From: Nocardioides sp. | GTDB lineage: Bacteria > Actinomycetota > Actinomycetes > Propionibacteriales > Nocardioidaceae | Assembly: GCA_020636915.1 (NCBI GenBank) | Contig: JACJWV010000008.1 | Span: 152,939 to 216,938, forward strand | Direction: 5' to 3' | Length of the DNA: 64,000 nucleotides | Shown: positions 23,951 through 33,300 of the stretch, one piece after another | Position numbering within the stretch: the first letter of the stretch is position 1 | How the letters are laid out: every line of letters starts with the position of its first letter | The notes under the pieces: model-generated | Told to the model about the DNA's origin: nothing | Seen by the model: the letters and a program-made list of their open reading frames with translations, nothing else | Databases searched by the model: none | Position numbers and translations under genes: made by a program

Positions 23951-25438
23951 TCAGCCAGCGGAGCTCCCGGGGAGCGCGGCAGCCGGGGTCCAGCAGGAGT
24001 GCGTCCCGGAGGAGATCCGCTCGGGCAGGCGCACCCGGGCGATCGGGCCGTCCGTGATCGACGCGGCGTCGAACACCAGGCACTCGGAGCGGTCGCGGAC
24101 CATGTCGGTGGTGAAGGTGACCAGGTAGCCGTCGTCCTCCGCGGTGGCGCCCGGTCGCGGCGCGAACGGCGTCTCGCTGCCGTAGACCCCCTCGCCGAAG
24201 GCGTACCGCTCGTCGCACCCGGTCCTGAGGTCGTGCTTGACGAGCCCGTCGAAGAGGAACATCCCCGGCTCGGCCGTCATGTTGTAGGCGTAGCGGTAGT
24301 CGTGGCCGTAGACCTGGGCGTTGACCATCCCGAACTCCATGACGCGGTCCGACAGCGGCTCCTCGCGGGTCTCCCCGGTCCTCAGGTTCAGCCGCCACCG
24401 GTGCGGCCGCGCGTCGAGCTGGGCCAGGTCGATGTAGCGGTAGAGCGAGGCCATCTTCGAGCTGCCGGGCTGGCGACTCGGCTCGGGGTTGTGCTGGAAG
24501 AACCCGTCGAGGACGATCTCGTCGCCCTCCTCGTAGGCATTGATCCAGTGCAGCACGTAGGTCGGGGCCGCCTCGAACCAGCGGATGTCCTCGGTCGCGC
24601 CCCGTCGCGGGACGACCGCGAAGCGGGTCGGCACGTCCGGGAAGAACTTCGGGACGTGCAGGCCCATCGCGAGCAGCTCGGGGTCCCAGAAGAGCGGCAG
24701 GTCGTTGAGGATCGCGTAGTTCTCCGTGAACGCCATGTCGTGCGGCAGCCTCGGCCCCGGCAGGGGTACGTCGATCGAGTGCACGAGCCTGCCCGCCGGG
24801 TCGACAACGCCGTAGTGCAGGTACGGCGCCTCCTTGCCATAGCCGAAGACCAGGAGCTCGCCGGTGCGCTCGTCCAGCTTCGGGTGCGCGGATACCCCGG
24901 TCGGGCTCGGGAAGTCGGCCACCCACGGCGCCTTGCCCCGCTGTGACAGGGTGCGCGGGTCGAGCTGGTAGATGTCGCCGCACTGCCAGAAGCTGGTCAG
25001 CGCGAGGCCGTTGTGGACGATCACGTCCGTGCTGGAGGCGTCCTTCATCCGGCCCCGGGCGCCCCACCCGTCCTCGCGCTTGGAGTTCTCCGGGAGGTCG
25101 TAGAAGCCGGTCCACAGCGACTCCGCAGCCTCCTGCTCGGCGCGGAACCCGTCGGTGCGAACGAAGCGGTTGCGGTAGGTCGCCTCCCCGCCGCCGAACG
25201 CGATCTGGTGGAGCATGCCGTCGCCGTCGAAGGGGTGGTAGAGCCCGATCGAGGGGTGCACGGGGTTCTCGGTGTTGCGGAGGTAGACGCCCTCGAGGTC
25301 CGCGGGGATCTCCCCCACGACGTCGAGGTCGTAGGCGTCCCACTCGCGGTGGTTCGGTCGCCAGGCACCGGTGCGGTACGGGTGGTCGTCGTCCTCGGGC
25401 AACGTCGAAGCGATGGTGCTGACGATCTTCGCGGCCAT
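23951..25438 (-). CDS. Carotenoid cleavage oxygenase family enzyme
   Basis: This 495-aa Fe(II) enzyme cleaves a C=C bond of carotenoids, apocarotenals or stilbene-like phenylpropanoids. Family segments include VYLRNTENPVHPSIGLYHPF, the seven-bladed propeller histidines in SAHPK, LPHDMAFTENYAILNDLPL, YVLHWINAYEEGDEIVLDGF and the last ligand in SSGTHSCW. No signal peptide is present. It lies 21 bp downstream of a thiolase gene and is coupled to a tandem-HxlR gene, which suggests catabolism of a hydrophobic substrate rather than pigment synthesis; no carotenoid synthesis genes are in the window. Confidence 0.92.
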   Translation of the reverse strand: MAAKIVSTIASTLPEDDDHPYRTGAWRPNHREWDAYDLDVVGEIPADLEGVYLRNTENPVHPSIGLYHPFDGDGMLHQIAFGGGEATYRNRFVRTDGFRAEQEAAESLWTGFYDLPENSKREDGWGARGRMKDASSTDVIVHNGLALTSFWQCGDIYQLDPRTLSQRGKAPWVADFPSPTGVSAHPKLDERTGELLVFGYGKEAPYLHYGVVDPAGRLVHSIDVPLPGPRLPHDMAFTENYAILNDLPLFWDPELLAMGLHVPKFFPDVPTRFAVVPRRGATEDIRWFEAAPTYVLHWINAYEEGDEIVLDGFFQHNPEPSRQPGSSKMASLYRYIDLAQLDARPHRWRLNLRTGETREEPLSDRVMEFGMVNAQVYGHDYRYAYNMTAEPGMFLFDGLVKHDLRTGCDERYAFGEGVYGSETPFAPRPGATAEDDGYLVTFTTDMVRDRSECLVFDAASITDGPIARVRLPERISSGTHSCWTPAAALPGSSAG

Positions 25439-25459
25439 CCGGAGTCCTCCCTGTCCTAC

Positions 25460-26689
25460 TCAGACACCGACGACGAACGTCACGGTGGTGGCGGTGGAGC
25501 CGCCGATGTTGAGGGTCGCGAACCTGCGCGCGCCCTCGACCTGCGTGGCCCCGGCGGTGCCGGAGGTCTGCCTGGCCGAGTCGAGGACCATCCGGACACC
25601 GGTGGCTCCCACGGGATGACCTCCGCCGATCAGGCCGCCGGACGGGTTGACGGGGGTGGCGCCGTCGCGCTCGAGCGTGCCGTCCTCGACGGCCTGCCAG
25701 CTCATGCCCGGCGCGGTGATGCCGAAGTGGTCGATGGCGGCGTACTCCGAGGGTGTGAAGCAGTCGTGGGTCTCGATGCCGTCGATGCCGACCACGCCCT
25801 CGACGCCGGCGCGGGCGAAGGCGTCGGTGATGGCGCGGCGCACGTGCGGCAGCACGTACTCGTCACCCTGGGACCGGCGGAGCTTCTCCTCCAGTGGCAG
25901 CCCGGCCGTGCGGTGCCCCCAGCCGAGGATCCGCGGCACCGTCTCGAGCGCGATCCCCCGCGCCGCCGCCCAGTCCTCGGCGGCGCGCCGACCGGCGAGC
26001 ACGATCCCAGCGCCGCCGTCGGTGACCTGGCTGCAGTCAGTACGGCGGATGCGGCCCTCGACGACCGGGTTGGCCTCGTCGTCCTCGCCGAAGCTCTCAG
26101 CCGTGTGCACCCACGCGCGTGTCTGCGCGTGCGGGTTGTCCTTGGCGTTGCGGAAGTTGAGCCCGGCGATCGCCCGGAGGTGCTGGTCGTCGAGGCCGTA
26201 GCGGTCGTCGTACTCGTCCGCGATGCGGCTGAACATGGACGGCCACACGTACTTCGCGTCCTGCGCCTCGTGTCCGACCCAGGCCGCGGCGCCCAGGGTC
26301 CGCGCGGCCTGGTCGCCGGGCACGTTGCGCTCCTGCTCGACCCCGAGGACGAGCGCGCACCCGTAGCGACCGGCCTCGATCTCGGCCATGGCGGCGAGGA
26401 TCGCCACCCCGCCCGAGGCGCAGGCGGCTTCGTGTCGCGAGGCCGGCACCCCCCACAGCCCGGGCTCGACGGTCGCCGGCATGGCGCCGAGGTGTCCCTG
26501 GCCGTTGAACAGCTGGCCGAACGCGTTGGCCACGTGGAGCGTCTCGATCGCGGCCGGCTCGACGGTGGCGTCCGCGAGGGTGCCGCTGACGACCTCGGCC
26601 ACGAGGTCGCTGACCTCGAGACCCTCGCGGGCGTAGTTGCGGGCGAAGTCCGTCTGGTGCCCACCCAGCACGAAGATGCCAGCGGTCAT
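25460..26689 (-). CDS. SCP2-type thiolase
   Basis: This 409-aa thiolase-fold protein is acetyl-CoA acetyltransferase-like, of the SCP-x/SCP2 type. The acylated cysteine is in EAACASGGVAI. The HDCF motif (THDCFTPSEYAAIDHFG) replaces the NEAF of classical thiolases, and GGHPVGATG carries the catalytic His. The usual second cysteine region reads NIGGSTATT, as in SCP2 types. The role is probably thiolytic cleavage of a 3-oxoacyl-CoA, often with branched or ring-bearing chains. ATG 26689 has GGGAG upstream. It starts the operon thiolase, oxygenase, regulator. Confidence 0.9.
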   Translation of the reverse strand: MTAGIFVLGGHQTDFARNYAREGLEVSDLVAEVVSGTLADATVEPAAIETLHVANAFGQLFNGQGHLGAMPATVEPGLWGVPASRHEAACASGGVAILAAMAEIEAGRYGCALVLGVEQERNVPGDQAARTLGAAAWVGHEAQDAKYVWPSMFSRIADEYDDRYGLDDQHLRAIAGLNFRNAKDNPHAQTRAWVHTAESFGEDDEANPVVEGRIRRTDCSQVTDGGAGIVLAGRRAAEDWAAARGIALETVPRILGWGHRTAGLPLEEKLRRSQGDEYVLPHVRRAITDAFARAGVEGVVGIDGIETHDCFTPSEYAAIDHFGITAPGMSWQAVEDGTLERDGATPVNPSGGLIGGGHPVGATGVRMVLDSARQTSGTAGATQVEGARRFATLNIGGSTATTVTFVVGV

Positions 26690-26984
26690 CGAGGGCTCCC
26701 GTCGTCCGTGGATCGCCCGCGTCCCGAGAGAGGCGCTTCGCCAACTGTAGCGACGCACGTGTCCCGTGAACAGGACCTCAGCGCCGCCGCGTCGCGCTCG
26801 ACCACCGCCGGTGGGTCGATGACGGCAGACAGACGACAGGACGTCAGGCGCTGGGTGCCGTCGGTGGCTCCGAGCGCATGACGTCCTCGGGCGGACTCGG
26901 ATGAACCGGTATCTACCTCCTCCCTCGCGACTCCTCGAGTCAACAGCGGGCAGCCCGCCTGCTGCTCCAGGAAGGGAGATGACC
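26690..26984. promoter_or_regulatory. 295-bp divergent promoter region
   Basis: No gene is seen. It must hold promoters for the thiolase operon (minus) and the small-protein operon (plus). A GTCC...GGAC interrupted dyad occurs near 26760-26780 (GTGTCCCGTGAACAGGAC). No clear -10 or operator could be assigned. Confidence 0.4.
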
Positions 26985-27209
26985 ATGAAGTACGAGAAGG
27001 TCCAGACGATGTCGTTGGCCGAGTTCGCCGACCGGCGTGTGGAGGGTGAGCTCAGCGGCATCCTGTCCCAGCTCAACGGTGGCACGTTCATGGAGTGCCA
27101 CAAGCTGATCGCCGCCGAGACGGGGATCTGGATCGAGGACCTGGTGCCGGTGTTCCAGAAGCTCGACGCTGCGCTCGCGACGCGACCGCTTCCCGAGAAG
27201 CTCCGCTGA
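26985..27209 (+). CDS. 74-aa small protein, candidate precursor or partner peptide
   Basis: This small soluble protein is of unknown family. It starts MKYEKVQTMSLAEFADRRVE, has a glycine pair and single Cys38 in NGGTFMECHKL, then a helix-like acidic region ETGIWIEDLVPVFQKLD and ends PLPEKLR. There is no signal peptide or membrane span. ATG 26985 was preferred over ATG 26979 because GGGAG then lies 6 nt upstream. It is the first gene of a plus-strand operon with an HQxxH protein and an aldo/keto reductase, and is followed by a 36-bp perfect palindrome that could lower downstream transcription. Precursor peptide is a context-based hypothesis only. Confidence 0.7.
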   Translation: MKYEKVQTMSLAEFADRRVEGELSGILSQLNGGTFMECHKLIAAETGIWIEDLVPVFQKLDAALATRPLPEKLR

Positions 27210-27234
27210 GCCTCGACGTAAAGGGGGCGGAGGC

Positions 27235-27270
27235 GCGAGCCGGCGCCGCACCGGTGCGGCGCCGGCTCGC
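27235..27270. terminator. 36-bp perfect palindrome (attenuator or partial terminator)
   Basis: The 18-base arm GCGAGCCGGCGCCGCACC is followed directly by its exact reverse complement, and weaker pairing extends to about 27230-27275. It lies in the 92-bp gap between the 74-aa gene and the HQxxH gene. The downstream gene has its own strong Shine-Dalgarno, so the hairpin likely tunes rather than abolishes expression of the distal genes. Confidence 0.85.
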
Positions 27271-27301
27271 GTCTCAGCCGACCGTTCCGGAGGAGGGGAC
27301 G

Positions 27302-28471
27302 ATGGACGCCGTCATCGACATGTTCGCTCGCGAGGTCGACGAGACGGAGCGAAGCGTCACCGACGCGGTCGGACGAATCGCGTCCGACGCACGCCCGGAC
27401 CTCGCGTCCCGGGCCGGGTCCTGGGACCCGGACGTCTGCCTGGACCCGCTGCTCCTCGCCTTCTTCCAGGGCAGCGGGGATCCCGGGGTGACCCTGGACC
27501 AGCTCCTGGTCGGCAGGATGGACCCGAGGGCGCGTCCCCACGAGCTCCCGATCCGCACCGACGCCCGGGGCGCCGCCGAGCTGCCAGGGATCGGCATCCT
27601 CCGGACGAACCACCCGGCCGCCGACCTCTCCCTGGACGCCGGGCTCACCGCGACCCGGGACGGTGAGGTGGTGTCGGTGGAGCTGACGCCGCAGCCCCGG
27701 ACGCGGTTCGAGCACGAACCGGTGCTCGACCACTGGGTCGCGCCACCCCTGCGGTTCGTCCTGGGCGGCGGGCCCGTCGGAGGGCCGGACGCCTCCCCGC
27801 GCGGGGTGGCGGCGGACCTGAGGCGGGCCCTGGACATCCTCGACCGGGTCCAGCCCGACTTCGCCGAGGTGATGAGGCGGACGACCCGGCGGGTCGTCGT
27901 CTTCGACGACGTCGGCCTCAACTCCCTGGCCGCGCCGCGGGCGCACGGCTCGGTCTTCCTCGACCTCGCGCACGGGTCCGGGCCGATCTACCACCTCGAG
28001 GACCTGCTGCACCAGTGCGGCCACGTGGCCTTCCAGGCGATGACGCTGCGGCCGGACACCGTGCTGTCGGTGCCCCCGGACCACCCGCTCGACGGGTCCG
28101 ACGAGGGGGGCGAGCAGCGGACGGCGTACGTCGTCCTGCACGCCGTCGTCACCGAGCGATGGATGGTGCGCGGCCTCCTGGGCTGCCTGGCCGGGGAGCC
28201 GCTGTCGGACCTCGAGCGCATCGAGGCCCGCGGTCGGCTCGCCTACATCCTGGGTCGCTACGTCCTCGACCTCACCGACCTCATCGGGGCCGACGTCGTC
28301 GCGCCCCGCGGGACCGTCCTGCTCCGGCAGCTGCTGGCCGACCTGCGCACCCTGCACCGGCTCGCCCAGCCGTTCGTCCAGGGCCTGGATCTCACCGGGC
28401 AGCCGTACAACTTCGACCTCGACACCTTCGTGTGCCGCAACCCGCAGCTGCTGGTGGGTGACCGGCCGTGA
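27302..28471 (+). CDS. HQxxH-motif protein resembling HExxH peptide-modifying enzymes
   Basis: This 389-aa soluble protein was not recognised with certainty. The core is EDLLHQCGHVAFQAMTL with His237-Gln238-x-x-His241, then Glu285 in VVTERWMVRGLLG about 45 residues later, the spacing expected of HExxH...E metal sites but with Gln replacing the first Glu. The overall feel is of the HExxH-domain proteins found in actinobacterial RiPP clusters (alpha-ketoglutarate/iron peptide beta-hydroxylases); this is an inference. The N-terminus is helical and acidic. ATG 27302 has GGAGGAGGGG upstream. Its stop overlaps the GTG of the aldo/keto reductase (GTGA), so the two act together. Confidence 0.65.
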   Translation: MDAVIDMFAREVDETERSVTDAVGRIASDARPDLASRAGSWDPDVCLDPLLLAFFQGSGDPGVTLDQLLVGRMDPRARPHELPIRTDARGAAELPGIGILRTNHPAADLSLDAGLTATRDGEVVSVELTPQPRTRFEHEPVLDHWVAPPLRFVLGGGPVGGPDASPRGVAADLRRALDILDRVQPDFAEVMRRTTRRVVVFDDVGLNSLAAPRAHGSVFLDLAHGSGPIYHLEDLLHQCGHVAFQAMTLRPDTVLSVPPDHPLDGSDEGGEQRTAYVVLHAVVTERWMVRGLLGCLAGEPLSDLERIEARGRLAYILGRYVLDLTDLIGADVVAPRGTVLLRQLLADLRTLHRLAQPFVQGLDLTGQPYNFDLDTFVCRNPQLLVGDRP

Positions 28472-29583
28472 CCCGCCTGTCGAGCACCAGGAGCGCCTCT
28501 CCCGTGGGGTTCGGCACCTACCGGTGGAGCGGCGCACCCGACCACGTCGCGGCGCTGCGCCGGGCACTCGACCTCGGCTGCTCCCTCGTCGACACTGCGC
28601 CGAACTACGCCCCGGCCGAGGTCCGCTCGCGGCTCGGCCAGGTCCTCGCGCCGCACCGCTCCCAGGTCCGGATCGTCTCGAAGGGCGGCTACCTGCCGGG
28701 CGGCGGCTACTCCCTGGACGCTCCGTTCCTCCGGAGCCTGATCCACTCCGAGGCCCGGACCGTCGGCCGTGGCCACCTCGACGCCTTCCTCGTGCACAAC
28801 CCGGAGCACCTCCTGAGGGACCACGACGAGGGCGAGGCGCTGGACCGGATCGGTGCGGCGTTCGCCGTGTGCGCCGAGCAGGTGGCCGCCGGCACCATCG
28901 GCTCGTTCGGCGTCTCGTCCAACGTCCTGGCGACCCCAGCCGTCCCCCTCGGGCAGCACACCGTCGACGACTACGCCCGCCTCGCGACCGAGCTCGGCGC
29001 CGGCCCTGCGCTTCGCTACGTGCAGTTCCCCCACAACCTCGTGGAGCGCCAGGCACTGGAGAACGCGTTCCTCGACCGGTGTCGGGCCCTCGGCGTGACC
29101 ACCGTCGGCAACCGGCCGCTCAGCCCGCGCACCCCCGACGGGCCGATGCGGATCGCGGACCCGCCCGAGGGGGTCCACCGGGCCTCCACCGAGCTCCTCG
29201 CGGAGCTCGTGGCACGGCCTGCCGGTCTGGGCTGGCTGGTGCAGCACTGGGACGAGGTCGCCAGCCCGGACGCCCTGGACTACGTCGAGGGCCTGGTGGA
29301 CCGCGCGCCGCGAGACCCGGGGGCCGTCGGGTCCCGGCGCACGGCGCGCGACCTGATCGCCGCGAGACGGCGCGAGCTCCGCGAGGCGGCCAGCGCCCGC
29401 ACCCGGGAGCTCGTCGGCTCCCCCGGCGTCCGCGACACCCTCGCCGGCGAGGCCGGGCAGCCGGTGACCCTCCGCGCCTGCCAGACCTACCTCCGCGACC
29501 TGGACCACGTCCTCGTCGGGTTCCGCCGGGTCGCCGACGTCGACCAGCTCGCCGCACTGTTCGGCGACTCCGGAGCGCCGTGA
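28468..29583 (+). CDS. Aldo/keto reductase
   Basis: This 371-aa NAD(P)H-dependent oxidoreductase has a TIM barrel. The catalytic tetrad is visible: Asp42 and Tyr47 in VDTAPNYAPAE, Lys72 in VSKGGYL and His110 in FLVHNPEH. GSFGVSSN is also typical. The barrel ends near residue 290; a C-terminal extension of about 80 residues (DLIAARRRELREAASARTRE onward) is longer than usual and could be an interaction domain. The GTG start overlaps the upstream stop. Coupling to the HQxxH protein suggests that it reduces or oxidises the product of that protein. Confidence 0.88.
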   Translation: MTRLSSTRSASPVGFGTYRWSGAPDHVAALRRALDLGCSLVDTAPNYAPAEVRSRLGQVLAPHRSQVRIVSKGGYLPGGGYSLDAPFLRSLIHSEARTVGRGHLDAFLVHNPEHLLRDHDEGEALDRIGAAFAVCAEQVAAGTIGSFGVSSNVLATPAVPLGQHTVDDYARLATELGAGPALRYVQFPHNLVERQALENAFLDRCRALGVTTVGNRPLSPRTPDGPMRIADPPEGVHRASTELLAELVARPAGLGWLVQHWDEVASPDALDYVEGLVDRAPRDPGAVGSRRTARDLIAARRRELREAASARTRELVGSPGVRDTLAGEAGQPVTLRACQTYLRDLDHVLVGFRRVADVDQLAALFGDSGAP

Positions 29584-29601
29584 CCTCCCGACCCGTCACC
29601 A

Positions 29602-29632
29602 CAGCAGGGGTCCTTCAGGTCACACCCTGCTG
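29602..29632 (+). terminator. Hairpin ending the small-protein operon
   Basis: CAGCAGGG (29602-29609) pairs with CCCTGCTG (29625-29632) around a 15-nt loop. It lies 19 bp after the aldo/keto reductase stop, between genes whose 3' ends face each other. Confidence 0.6.
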
Positions 29633-29681
29633 AGGATCCGCGCGCACCCGGGTCGACCACCTCTCCGGGTCACGACCCGCT

Positions 29682-30215
29682 CTACCGCAGGCGGTAGCGC
29701 ACCAGGAGCGACCCGCTCGGGGTGCCGGTGCACTCGACCAGCTCGAGCGGGTGGGACACGCCGTCCTCGAAGAGGCGCCGGCCGCGCCCGACGACGCGGG
29801 GTGCCACGACCAGGCGCAGCTCGTCGACCAGACCGGCGGCGAGCAGCGCCTGCGTCAGCACGATGCTGCCGTGGACGCCGATGTCCCCGCCGTCGCCCGC
29901 GCGCAGCTCACGGACGAAGTCCTCGACCGGGCCCTCGATGCGTTCGGCGTTGGTCCACCGGCGGGCCAGGGGCGTCGAGGACGCGACGTACTTCTGCACG
30001 GTGTTGATGAAGTCGGCGAACGGCTGGTCGTCGGACCTCGGCCAGTGGTCCGACCACTCGTCGTACATCCGCCTGCCCAGCAGGACGGTGTCCTGCGCCC
30101 CGATCACCTCGCCGAGGTTGGCCTCCATCTCGGCGTCGAAGTCGAGGACGAACAGCTCGGGAGCCTCCGCCACACCGTCGACCGACACCAGGGTGTACCC
30201 CACGACCTTGCGCAT
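29682..30215 (-). CDS. Dihydrofolate-reductase-fold protein (RibD C-terminal family)
   Basis: This 177-aa protein is of the DHFR-like/RibD_C family, seen next to many unrelated genes and often annotated dihydrofolate reductase family protein. Features are YTLVSVDGVAEAPE, DTVLLGRRMYDEW, IGVHGSIVLTQALLAAGLVD and LRLVVAPRVVGRGRRLFEDG. The true folA is at 59869-60354, so this is unlikely to be the essential DHFR. ATG 30215 with GGAGGC upstream was chosen over a start 19 codons earlier. Confidence 0.9.
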   Translation of the reverse strand: MRKVVGYTLVSVDGVAEAPELFVLDFDAEMEANLGEVIGAQDTVLLGRRMYDEWSDHWPRSDDQPFADFINTVQKYVASSTPLARRWTNAERIEGPVEDFVRELRAGDGGDIGVHGSIVLTQALLAAGLVDELRLVVAPRVVGRGRRLFEDGVSHPLELVECTGTPSGSLLVRYRLR

Positions 30216-30326
30216 GCCTCCGCCTCTCCGCCGCCCGGGACCGGGCCGGGCGCCCATCATGACCGGGAGCACCGACGGAACTCACCGCCGGTGGGCGTTG
30301 TCGGTGCCGTGAGCAAGGATGGACGG

Positions 30327-33300
30327 GTGCCCGACCCGCTCGAGATGTTCAGCGAGGCGACGCGCACCTGGTTCGGTGCCGCGTTCGCCGAGCCGACCCC
30401 TGCCCAGCGAGGCGCCTGGGAGGCCATCGCGGCCGGCCGGCACGCGCTGGTCGTGGCACCCACCGGCTCCGGCAAGACGCTCAGCGCGTTCTTGTGGAGC
30501 ATCGACCGGCTCCTCACCGCGCCTCGCCCGAAGGACAAGGCGCGGCGCTGCCGCGTCCTCTACATCTCGCCGCTCAAGGCGCTCGGCGTCGACGTCGAGC
30601 GCAACCTGCGGGCCCCGCTGACCGGCATCCGCCACACCGCCGAGCGGCTCGGGACGACGGTCCCCGACATCGGGGTGGGCGTGCGGTCCGGCGACACCCC
30701 GGCGGCCGACCGGCGCCGGTTGACGTCGAGCCCGCCCGACATCTTGATCACCACCCCCGAGTCGCTCTTCCTGATGCTCACCAGCCAGGCGCGCGAGTCG
30801 CTGCGCGGGGTCGAGACCGTGATCCTCGACGAGGTGCACGCGGTGGCCGGCACCAAGCGCGGCGCCCACCTCGCGGTGAGCCTCGAGCGGCTCGACGCCC
30901 TGCTCGACCGGCCCGCCCAGCGCATCGGCCTCTCGGCGACGGTCCGCCCCCTCGAGGAGGTCGCGCGCTTCCTCGGCGGCAGCGCCCCGGTCGACATCGT
31001 CGCCCCGCCCTCGGAGAAGGAGTGGGACCTGCAGGTCGTCGTCCCGGTCGAGGACATGACCGCCCCGGAGGAGTACGACGAGGACGCCGACGAGCCCCAG
31101 CGCGCCCAGAGCATCTGGCTCCACGTCGAGGAGCGGGTCGTCGACCTCGTCGAGCAGCACCGCTCGACGATCGTGTTCGCCAACTCCCGACGACTGGCCG
31201 AACGCCTCACCGCGCGGCTCAACGAGATCGCGACGGAGCGCGCAGCAGCCGCGGAGGAGGGTGGTCTCGAGGCTCGCTCCGCTCGCACCTCGACCACCGG
31301 GGCTCCGGCCCAGGTCATGGCGCAGTCCGGTCGGAGCGAAGGCGCCGAGCAGGTGATCGCCAAGGCCCACCACGGCTCGGTCTCCAAGGAGCAGCGCGCG
31401 ATCATCGAGGACGACCTCAAACGTGGGCGGCTGCCCTGCGTGGTCGCGACCAGCAGCCTCGAGCTCGGCATCGACATGGGCGCCGTCGACCTCGTCGTCC
31501 AGATCGAGAGCCCGCCGAGCGTCGCCAGCGCCCTTCAGCGGGTCGGACGCGCCGGCCACCAGGTCGGTGAGGTCTCGCGCGGCGTGCTCTTCCCCAAGCA
31601 CCGCGGCGACCTGGCCCAGACCGCCGTCGCCGTCGGGCGCATGCGCACGGGCGCGATCGAGTCGATGCGCGTGCCCGCCAACCCGCTCGACGTCCTCGCC
31701 CAGCAGGTCGTCGCGGCCACCGCGCTCGACGCCTGGTCGGTCGACGACCTCTTCGACCTCGTCCGGCGCAGCGCGCCGTTCACCGGGCTCCCCCGCAGCG
31801 CCTACGACGCCACCCTGGACCTGCTCAGCGGCCGCTACCCGTCCGACGAGTTCGCCGAGCTCCGCCCCCGCATCGTGTGGGACCGGGTCACCGGGACCCT
31901 CACCGGCCGCCCGGGTGCCCAGCGCCTGGCGGTCACCAGCGGCGGCACCATCCCCGACCGTGGCCTGTTCGGCGTGTTCCTCGTCGGTGGAGAGGGGCCG
32001 GGGCGACGGGTCGGCGAGCTCGACGAGGAGATGGTCTACGAGTCGCGGGTCGGCGACATCTTCGCCCTCGGAGCCACGAGCTGGCGCATCGAGGACATCA
32101 CCCACGACCGCGTCCTGGTGACCCCCGCCCCGGGCATCCCCGGCCGCCTGCCGTTCTGGAAGGGCGACGCCCTGGGCCGGCCGGCCGAGCTGGGCGCAGC
32201 GATCGGCGCGTTCACCCGCGAGCTGGGAGCGCTGCCCCGCGACCGCGCCGAGACCAGGGCCCGCGAGGGCGGCCTCGACGAGTACGCCGCCACCAATCTC
32301 GTCACCTACCTCCACGAGCAGCTGGACGCGACCAACCTGCTCCCCAGCGACCAGACCCTCGTCGTCGAGCGGTTCCGCGACGAGCTCGGCGACTGGCGCC
32401 TGGTCGTCCACTCGCCCTACGGCACGCCCGTCCACGCACCCTGGGCGCTGGCCATCAACGCCCGGCTGCGCGAGCGCTACGGCGTCGACGGGCAGGCCGT
32501 GGCCTCCGACGACGGCATCGTGGTCCGCATCCCCGACACCGACGCCGAGCCCCCGGGCGGCGACGTCGTCGTCTTCGAGCCCGACGAGATCGAGACCATC
32601 GTCACCGACGAGGTCGGCGGGTCCGCGCTGTTCGCGAGCCGATTCCGTGAGTGCGCCGCCCGCGCCCTGCTGCTCCCCCGCCGCGACCCCGGCCGCCGCT
32701 CGCCCCTGTGGCAGCAGCGCCAGCGCTCGGCGGTGCTCCTCGAGGTCGCGTCGAAGTATCCCTCCTTCCCCATCGTGCTCGAGGCGGTGCGCGAGTGCCT
32801 CCAGGACGTCTACGACCTGCCGTCGCTGGTCGCCCTCATGCGCGGGGTGGACCGCCGCGAGGTCCAGGTCGTCGACGTGTCGACGACCCAGCCCTCGCCG
32901 TTCGCGCGCAGCCTGCTCTTCGGGTACGTCGCCCAGTTCATGTACGAGGGCGACTCCCCGATCGCGGAGCGCCGGGCCGCCGCGCTCGCCCTCGACCAGG
33001 GCCTGCTCGCCGAGCTGCTCGGCCGCGCCGAGCTGCGCGAGCTCCTCGACCCCGACGTGCTGACCGAGGTCGAGGCCGAGCTGCAGCGCACCGTCGAGGA
33101 CCGGCGTGCCCGCGACGCGGAGGGAGTCGCCGACCTGCTGCGCCTGCTCGGCCCGCTGACGACCGGCGAGGTCGCGGCCCGCTCGGTCGACGGTGCCGAC
33201 GTCGACGCCTGGCTGGAGGCGCTCGCCTCGACGCGGCGAGCGGTGGTCGTCCGGATGGGCGGCGAGGAGCGCTGGGCCGGGATCGAGGACGTGGGCCGCC

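Noticed and set aside
23951..26689. Carotenoid biosynthetic cluster
   Set aside because: Only a cleavage oxygenase is present; no phytoene synthase, desaturase or cyclase.
26690..26984. Short ORF inside the divergent promoter region on the minus strand
   Set aside because: No Shine-Dalgarno, atypical composition and no continuity with the thiolase start at 26689.
29682..30215. Second essential dihydrofolate reductase or riboflavin deaminase/reductase RibD
   Set aside because: Belongs to the stand-alone RibD_C-like family, lacks the deaminase domain and the canonical DHFR motifs found at 59869-60354.
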